From the NCBI GenBank assembly GCA_930367205.1, contig OV884009.1, positions 90,231,189 through 90,295,188 on the forward strand: a DNA stretch of 64,000 bases, written 5' to 3'. The DNA is from Acanthosoma haemorrhoidale (Eukaryota; Arthropoda; Insecta; Hemiptera; Acanthosomatidae). Positions 56,641-64,000 of this stretch are shown one piece after another. Below the pieces are notes generated by a model. That model worked only from the letters and a program-made list of their open reading frames with translations. It was not told where the DNA came from and ran no database searches. A program made the position numbers and the translations under genes. The stretch's first letter is position 1, and every line of letters begins with the position of its first letter.

Positions 56641-57879
56641 AAGTAGCATTTAGAAAATATTTATAAATTATATTAACTTTTTTGTTTGAATATAGAGAAA
56701 GCGGCTTCGTTACCGGATAAGTTAAGCGAAGATATACATCTATCGATAATTTCATAAATATAATTTAATTTTTATGTATTTAAGATATATTTAGCCGGAG
56801 AACCTAGCACACCTTTTGTCTGCCCACAGTTTTATTTCTTTTTCTTTTTTCGGTGACTTAAGCCATCACCTTCAGGTTTTTAGAAGATATGCTACTTCCA
56901 CGGTTGTCACCCTGTGCTGCTCGCGATTTTAAGTGACCGAAATGGTGTAACTACTAAAATTTTTAAAACAAATAACGTTTCAATTAATTATTCTCTCTCT
57001 CTTTCTTTGATCCTGAGTCGCAGTTTGACGGTAATCTCGGTATTCAGCAATTCTTACCTGAGTCCATTCAGACCCTAGACTATATTTAGACATTCCAGTA
57101 ATTATCACCGACTAGTTATTTGAGCTAATGATCGGTAGCTTTGCTTGCTTATGCTTGTGGGCTTAAATATTTTTCGTCAATTATAAACTAAATATAATTT
57201 TTTTTTTAAACAACGTCAAGAGAGGCTTATAAGACTCCTCATAAGTTTTTTTTAAATATTAAATTTTATTTGTTGAACTATCCCGATCACTGAAGATCGC
57301 ATTTTCGAACTAATAACTTGTAAAGAGCTATAATATTGATCGAAAAAAAACCTGTTGAAATCGGCTGGATAATGTCATAACGTGGTTTTTATTCTTGGCT
57401 CCCAAAGTAATATTTTTCATAATATCTTAGAAATAATTTTTGTCCTACTGACACTAAAGTGTTCTTAGCAATGAGAAACATTCATAACTTTAAATCTTGA
57501 ATAGATTATAAAAATATGAGTCGAGGAAGTCTAAAAGTTAGCTAAACGGAACCAACTTTCTTCACCATTAATTTGTTTATTCATACATCCAGCTACTTTA
57601 CTTTAACCAACTTCTCGTTAACTTTGAGGTGCTGGGGAATATACCTTTACAATTTTAGCAAGTTTGAACCATTTTACGACCGGTATCGTCCGACAAACAG
57701 CACTGACAAAAAAACGAAAGACGATCGCAATATCACTTTTAGTTCGGGAATAAGGTGAAGGCCAACATTTAAAATAAAAACAAACATACGTTATAATGTA
57801 ATATAAGTTTTTATGCTCACTACTTATTATTTATATTGGTTGTGTTCTCTGTAAGTTCTTAGGTTGTATAGTATTGGTT

Positions 57880-58013
57880 GGCCGGAGTGGAGGGAGAAGA
57901 TGGGGCGGGGCCAAGTCGCCAGAAATAGTGACGTGGGCGTGGCCAGTCGGCCATTGGTTTGGGCGTGGCACACACTTTCTCCAGTCAACCTCCGGGAATG
58001 GAGCCAAGTGCAG
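57880..58013. promoter_or_regulatory. GC-box / CCAAT cluster, promoter-like
   Basis: GGGGCGGGGCC (57902-57912), GGGCGTGGCC (57935-57944), an ATTGG inverted CCAAT box (57952-57956) and GGGCGTGGC (57961-57969) lie within 70 bp in an otherwise AT-rich region. AAGTGCAG/GTAGTA (donor-like) follows at about 58013. Such clusters mark TATA-less promoters. I find no coding exon nearby, so the gene (if any) is unknown. Confidence 0.35.
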
Positions 58014-58029
58014 GTAGTACAAGTCTTAT

Positions 58030-61000
58030 CTCTCTCACAGATCCTTCGAATTTATAAAACATTTCTCTATAAACTGTTAGTAGTGTCATATTAATTGACA
58101 TTTGAATGTTTTCTGTGCTTACTAGAAGGATAATTTTTCTGGGGCCTTCCGGTATTAATCTTGTATTAAATCTTTAGTACAAGTTAAAAACTTGTTTCAT
58201 CACCAAATAATTTCAATTATGAACTGCCGTGAGTTATAGATTACCATTGTCAGTTTTTTTTTTTTTAGTATAATCATTGTGTTAGAGTACTTAATTTAAG
58301 CAGTTTTGTGATGTCAATAAGTGGCTGGCCAATCAAAACTGTTGTTATGATTTGTTTTGATTATGATAATGTAACATTTATCTCATTTAATGTTTAATAT
58401 AAATAAATTGGAGTGGCGAGTGATACATTCAAAAACTGTTTGCGAGGTGTTTTCACAGTGTTAAAATGCTTTTCAAATTTATTTAAGCTATCACTTCATT
58501 CTGTTTACAAGGCCTATCAAAATATCTTATAAATATATTATTGTACAATTGTTCTGTGAACACTTAATTAAATTAATAATGACGGTTCTCTGAAATTATA
58601 GCTACTTGTAATAAGTTATTTTATTTATATATTTTCTGATTTCGCGTCTATTCATAAAGCTGCATAATTTGATTTATTTTTAGGAGAATTTCAATAAGGT
58701 CAGAAAGAAAAATTACAAAATAATATCAGATACCACAAGGTGTGCACAATATCCTTCTGGTATTTACTGATATATTCCACTTTGTGATATTTAATATACA
58801 TAGACATCGTTAAAAATAATAAATATTACAAAATAATCCTTTTGAATTGTTTTGTCATTAAAAGTCTTTACAGTTCAGGAGCAACAAACTAATTTGGTTT
58901 ACTATTAGATGAATAAAAATCAATATGTTTGTGTAATTTTTGTTCTTCTGCTATAGCTAGTTACAGGAAATAATTAAAAATTTAATAACCAAAGATTCAA
59001 TATTATTTGTATTAAAAATGTTGGTTTAACATGGGAAAATGATCACTTTCTATTAGGAGTCAAGTATCACAATTATCTATGTTATAAATTTTCCTTTTTA
59101 AAATACATATGCAGCAAGACAAACATTATTAAAAGTGTATTTATTGATTTATATTTTATAGTCTGTTGGCAGTAATTAGTATGGTATTTATTGTACATTT
59201 CTTTATGCTTTTAATATTATTAAACTATTGATTTTCTATTTTAAAGTTATGATATAAACATCTGAAAGTATTATTATAGTTTTAAATATATAGGCTTACA
59301 TACATTATAAACAACCGTTCTTAACATTTGAATTCACCGTTAAATTCCCCGTTGAATTACCATTGCAACACCTTTCAAGATTTTGATTCCTGTAATTTAT
59401 TCACATTACAATCTCTTTAATCTGATTATTATACATTATACATTAGGAATTATCTATACTTTATTTCAGTGGATTATAAAGTTTACCATTTATATATCTT
59501 TTTTATTATGTATTTGTCTATTATATACTATTTGAATTACAACTTCCTTATTTATTTTAGCAAAGAAAAAAACATCAGGTTTTTCACTATTGTCACAATT
59601 AAATCTAGTTATTTGCGGCTCCGAGCACCTGTAGCTAGTCCTTTACTAAATTATAATAAACATGTAGTAGATCAATTATTTATTTTAAATAGTAAATTAA
59701 CATTTTTAAAAACGGTTAAGAAATACTAAATAGTATGTTCATAGAAAAATACTTGTTTACAAAAACATCTGGCATTGTTGTTTTACACTAAGTGTAAAAC
59801 ATGCGTGAGTACATTTTCTCAGATCTCCTGGAATAAAAAAAAAATTTGTTATACTAAATTAATGTTTAAAATGAGAGAGTTTGAATTGAGTTATTCTCTC
59901 TGCTATTGGAAAAAATGGTTGAACCAGGCTAATGCTGCCCTTGAAACGCGTGAAGTAGTCGTCAATACAGGTAGAAACCTTTTGAAAATATCAAAAATAT
60001 ATGTGTCATTCTGGAACCAAAACCTGAAAAAATAACCCCGAAATATTTGAGGGAAACTCGTCTGACTAAGGTTCAGTTTTACTGTTAAATGCTCAATCTA
60101 GTGTCAGCTTTGGTACATTTAAATTATTACGCTAAATTACAACTCAATAGCCTGGTAAAACCGGCTCTTCATCATGAAACGTTTTCATAAAAAAAATGTA
60201 TTTTAATTTTTAAATTATTGATTCATTGAAATGAATAGGAGAATTAATATACATTAATGGGGAAATTGAAGTCAATTGCGATATATAAGACTAAATGCTT
60301 CTAAAGCCACGATGTATATTACTAACCTGGTCGCCGAATATGAATGAAAAATATTTATTTTATATTACCTAGTCATCAATTAATGACATACAAGCATGCG
60401 ATAATGATATTCCAGGATTTTATTGTATAGTGAAACCCTGTAAAAGTTCATTTCTCGAACAGGGGCCTCAAAAAGACTAGAACAGACACATTTAGACACC
60501 AGACTGAAAACTTCCTGTTTAAAAAAACACGAAACATCCATAAAATCGAGAAAATATATAATAAAAATAATTTTTAATCACTAATTGAACATTAATCATT
60601 TTTGATTGGGTCGGCATTTTTCTGTCTTGTGGATATCAACTGCATCCCTCATGTCTCTAGGTCAAACACTCGCATGAACAGTCACGTGCGCGAAACAAAT
60701 ATTTTATGAATAATTATTAGTTGTGTTGTGGTATAAATTTTAATAATAACACAAGTTTACTGCAACATGACACCTCATGGTTGCTGGGATGAAACCATGT
60801 ATTTTTATATATATCTATCTACAGCAATTAAAGTTCCAGATTTAAAATAGTACATATTTATATTAAACTCAAGATTTATCGCGATTAAATCCTATGCTGC
60901 ATAAAGCAAATAGATTGGATTAAGATTGCTCTACAGCAAAAACAATCTCGAGATATAACTCCCATTTGTTTTTAATTACCTCTTCTGGTCGGTAAACAAA

Positions 61001-61040
61001 TAATTCACTTCAATGTATTTACTTACTGTATTTGCTATGC
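58030..61040. other. AT-rich stretch without recognised features
   Basis: Two small open frames (59469-59729 and 59775-60035, 86 codons each) are AT-driven and not recognised. I see no exon, RNA gene or clear transposon. Confidence 0.4.
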
Positions 61041-61048
61041 AGAATGTG

Positions 61049-61659
61049 CAGGAGTAATCTGCCATACTTTACAGGCGTATTCCCCTTATCAAAATAACGA
61101 AAAATATTCATATAGGCATTGGTCCGGAATCGCTTCGTTAGTGAGTCATGTCAGGCGAAATATTTCACCGGGATTTCAGCTTCCACTGGTGAAATTAGGA
61201 AGGCCGAAACTTCTAGGACGCTAATTAACGAGGAATATTGGTGGTTTCTTATGGTTTTTGACCTGTTGAATTGAATGAAACAGATACTGCAATGATTTTT
61301 AAGAAATTGATGTAAAAAGCAATATTGATCAGAAAGTTAATGTTTTCTTTACATTACATTTTTTAAAAAAAAATTGTAGAAAATTTAATTCTGTGAGAAT
61401 TGAAGTAATTAAAGCCACCAAAAATGACTGCAGATACGTTTCTGGGACCTGTTTCATTCGATTTAATTAGTCGAAAACCATCAATGTCCCTCATTAATCA
61501 ACATCCTAGAACGAGCTCATTTCACCGGGGATCTGAAATCTGGGTGAAGCAGTAACTTGCTAAACCAAGCGATTTCGCACCAATGTTTATATGTAATTTT
61601 TTCATTATTTTATTCATTATAAGGGGAATACACCTGTAAATTATGGCAGGTTACTCCTG
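61049..61659. mobile_element. Long inverted repeat (foldback/MITE-like)
   Basis: The left arm 61049-61300 and right arm 61418-61659 are diverged reverse complements. CAGGAGTAATCTGCCATACT / (reverse) CAGGAGTAACCTGCCATAAT at the outer ends, TATTCCCCTTAT next, then ATTTCACCGG/CCGGTGAAAT-type blocks, and GAATGAAACAG towards the centre. The spacer is about 120 bp. There is no coding capacity. Confidence 0.75.
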
Positions 61660-62310
61660 AAACTGTATATATATTGGATATAGCTATAACGTTAGATTTT
61701 GAAATGATCTTTCCGAACGTTATTTAGAAATAAATAATTATGATACACAAAGAAACAAAATACTCATTGCGATTAAACAGAAAATGAAAGACAAATTAAG
61801 CTCTGACAATTAGCCTCAATGGCTGGCTCCAGTTGATTGTACAAAACGGAATGATTTATTGCTATGTTTTTTATTATTATCCAATATTTTTTGGAATTTG
61901 TGTAGCTACAAGCTCAAAAGCGGTACTATGCGCATACTTCATCTACTCTAGCAATGCTACATTTTATGGAGGCCGTGCACTGTAAAAATTGCTTTAAAAT
62001 TAATAGAATTTATACATTAGGATAGAAAAATAAATCATTTTTCTCTGACCATGTTCCCTTTGAATAATAACAATGTACAAATAAATAAATTAATACAGCT
62101 CTTGCCAACAAAAAAGAAGCAGTAAATCACACAGGAGGGGGGGCGAATAAAATAATAGTAAAAACAAAAAAAATGATATTTTTAGAATTTATTTAAATAC
62201 AAAATAAGAAGAAAAAAAAAAAAGTATAAAACACAATTACGCTAAAGATACTTCAACTATCTACATAAGCCTCCAAATCAAATAAAAAATAATAAATGAG
62301 TTGAAGCGTT

Positions 62311-62583
62311 TGTAGGTAGGTCGGTTTGGGTCGATGAAAAAGAAATACTAAGTTTTTAACAAGTTTATTTTATGAACAACGTTTCGATTTTATAATACAT
62401 ATATGTCTGCATCAGGTGGTGTTTAATGAGAAAGACTGTTTAAAACGTTTTTATGAGCGAACCGACAGTCTTGAACTGTCGACACCATCCTTCTCACTAG
62501 CACCTGATGCAGACACACAGCTCGCCAAAACTTGATGAAAACTTAACATTTCTTTTTCATCAACCCAAGCTCATCTACCTGCA
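62311..62583. mobile_element. MITE-like near-palindrome (family M, copy 3)
   Basis: 273 bp starting TGTAGGTAGGTCGGTTTGGG and ending with its reverse complement (CCCAAGCTCATCTACCTGCA). Inner matches are ATGTCTGCATCAGGT / ACCTGATGCAGAC and a central GACAGT...ACTGTC. It shares arms with 16820 and 21347. Confidence 0.8.
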
Positions 62584-62833
62584 AACAAAAAAAAGTTACC
62601 TTCGAAACTTTGTTATAAAACGGCCATCATCACGACAAAGCGATCCACAGCAGTCTATTTTTGAAAAAAAAAAATTACAACTAAGGAACTATAATTGTCA
62701 CTGGATATTTAAAATATAATTTATCGTTTTATTTATTACTTCTCGTTAATTCAGCTACATTCAGCTTTATTTTTATAGTAGATACTTACTTTATACAAAT
62801 ATATAAGGGTATACTAATATATTCACGATAGTC

Positions 62834-63661
62834 TATTGTTTTTATTTCATTGAAAGTCAAATAGCTGAATAAAACATATCGCATTATAAATTATATTTTG
62901 TATAAATAAAATATCTTCCATTGACGTTAATTTATCAAGATAAATCACTAGCTAATGCAATATGCACAGGATTTGATAGAGGAATCAAATATGTTACTAG
63001 TTGAATATTTAAATGGCGTATCTTTTTAATAAAACATGTTAATGTATCGATTAAATTAATATATTAATGCATTATTAATATAATATAATGCATCCAAATA
63101 CATAAAATGTAGGGCGAAGTTGACATAAAAGGAATATATGTATCCGTAGAAAGATATATTCCTTATACAGTGCCCTACATTTCATGATTTGGATGCAGTA
63201 ATTATTGAATATATTAATTAATCGATACATTAACATGTTATATTCCTTTATTGTGCTATAATTACATTCTGCCTTTTATAAGACAATAAGTAATTAAGAT
63301 AAATCCTCTCATTCATACCATATTTACAGTTCATCATTCACTCGCTCATTCATACAATATTTACAGACAGCAATTTTATTTAAAGGGATGACATTTAACT
63401 GTTCAACTAGTAACAGATTTGATTCCTCTATCAAATCCTGAGGATATTGCATTAGCTTAAAATGATACTAAAATATGTTTTGCTGAATAATATTTAATTG
63501 ATTTGAAATTGCCAGAATCGCTTCTAGCACAAAGTAATTTATCTTGAGTGATTGAAATTGAGGTGGTGGTAAATGGAAGATATTTTACTTACAGAAATAG
63601 AATTTATAATGCGATGTGTTTCATACAGCTATTTGATAGTATTCAATGAAATAAAAACAAA
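62834..63661. mobile_element. Giant palindrome, family P copy D
   Basis: The outer arms match (ATTGTTTTTATTTCATTGAA at 62834; TTCAATGAAATAAAAACAA at 63642). Inner arms match (ACATGTTAATGTATCGATTA near 63036; reverse complement near 63220). The centre is at about 63143, flanked by GGGC/GCCC and AAGGAATATAT/ATATATTCCTT. The left arm is interrupted by fewer insertions than the right. It contains the family P motif in both arms (62951-62990, 63416-63460). Confidence 0.85.
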
Positions 63662-63689
63662 AAACTAACCTGAATTCATATGAAGAAAA

Positions 63690-63870
63690 GATTACGTACA
63701 TCTTACTTACTATTGGAAACTATTGTGACGATTTCTTCCATAGATGCAAGGTCCCTCAAGAGCAGATGTCCCAGGCGTCCACCAAGAAGCTAGCAATGAG
63801 CCTCCAGGTCGTCCACGAAAGACATCCGTTCTGGGGATCGTTCCCAAAACGTAAGGGCTCATGCTTTAAC
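63690..63870 (-). repeat. Exon-like GC-richer segment beside the giant palindrome
   Basis: On the minus strand a GC-richer block (about 63865-63730) leads to CCAATA/GTAAGTAAGATG, a strong splice-donor match, then TACGTAATC. A comparable order (GC-rich block with CCCAAAACG at its far end, then GTAAGATATACGTAATC) is found beside the arm at 54930-55145. It may be a leader exon of a mobile element or a copied host exon. Confidence 0.35.
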
Positions 63871-64000
63871 CACTTTCTATTTAAACAAAGCTCCTCCCTT
63901 TTTTCTACGTCACCAAACCTGTGTGGCTGAGCTTTTCATGTCTTTGTGTTGAAAAAGTATCTTTTAGCACCTCCTTATAACTAAGCTTGGGATCTGTTTC

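Noticed and set aside
59469..60035. Two 86-codon frames as exons of a gene
   Set aside because: No recognised domain, AT-driven composition and no convincing splice sites or phase continuity.

Overview
This is a window of AT-rich animal nuclear DNA, most likely from an arthropod. Spliced coding exons sit in introns of 1-16 kb that are loaded with decayed transposons of types common in insect genomes (Tigger/pogo, Tc1-like, jockey, R1-like and RTE-like LINEs, Ty3/gypsy), along with microsatellites and foldback repeats. I see no bacterial, plasmid or organellar features. I cannot name the species. The only host gene I can support is on the + strand, from about 3631 to 36774. Nine exons join in one reading frame and encode 818 residues of an RSBN1 / RSBN1L / C. 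elegans DPY-21 family protein (KDM9 type, JmjC-like histone H4 lysine-20 demethylase). The conserved core lies in eight consecutive exons (19286-36774), and the stop codon is at 36772-36774. The N-terminal start exon was not found and probably lies upstream of the window. Region by region: 1-3630 is non-coding (upstream intron or flank) with a (CA)n tract. 3714-19285 is a 15.6-kb intron holding a Tigger-type element (8649-10536, TA flanks, minus), an RTE-like reverse transcriptase fragment (13250-13880, minus), a Tc1-like pseudogene (14090-15078, plus) and an inverted-repeat MITE. 19286-36774 holds the remaining exons; their introns carry a MITE, compound microsatellites, an R1-like LINE 3' end with strong hairpins (25160-26450), an unclassified GC-rich promoter-like insert (27545-28330), a jockey fragment, tRNA-like SINE pieces, a permuted foldback (32328-32602) and a second, different Tigger (32755-34441). 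36775-42290 is a transposon-poor AT-rich stretch that starts with the 3' UTR. From 43290 to the end the window is dense in mobile DNA: two RT fragments (43290-44970), a GC-rich unassigned block (45180-45590), a 5'-truncated jockey LINE (47395-49375), a 3.3-kb LTR element with 149/150-bp LTRs and a 5-bp target duplication (49386-52700), and a Ty3/gypsy pol fragment lying between inverted copies of a repeat arm (53127-54990). Large palindromes follow at 61049-61659, 62311-62583 and 62834-63661. The most unusual signal is this 3' third. It holds a family of inverted repeat arms present at least five times, containing a small hairpin that is kept between diverged copies, once with a compensatory base-pair change, and adjoining exon-like GC-richer segments that end at splice-donor-like sites. 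I cannot place this family in a known class from sequence alone.
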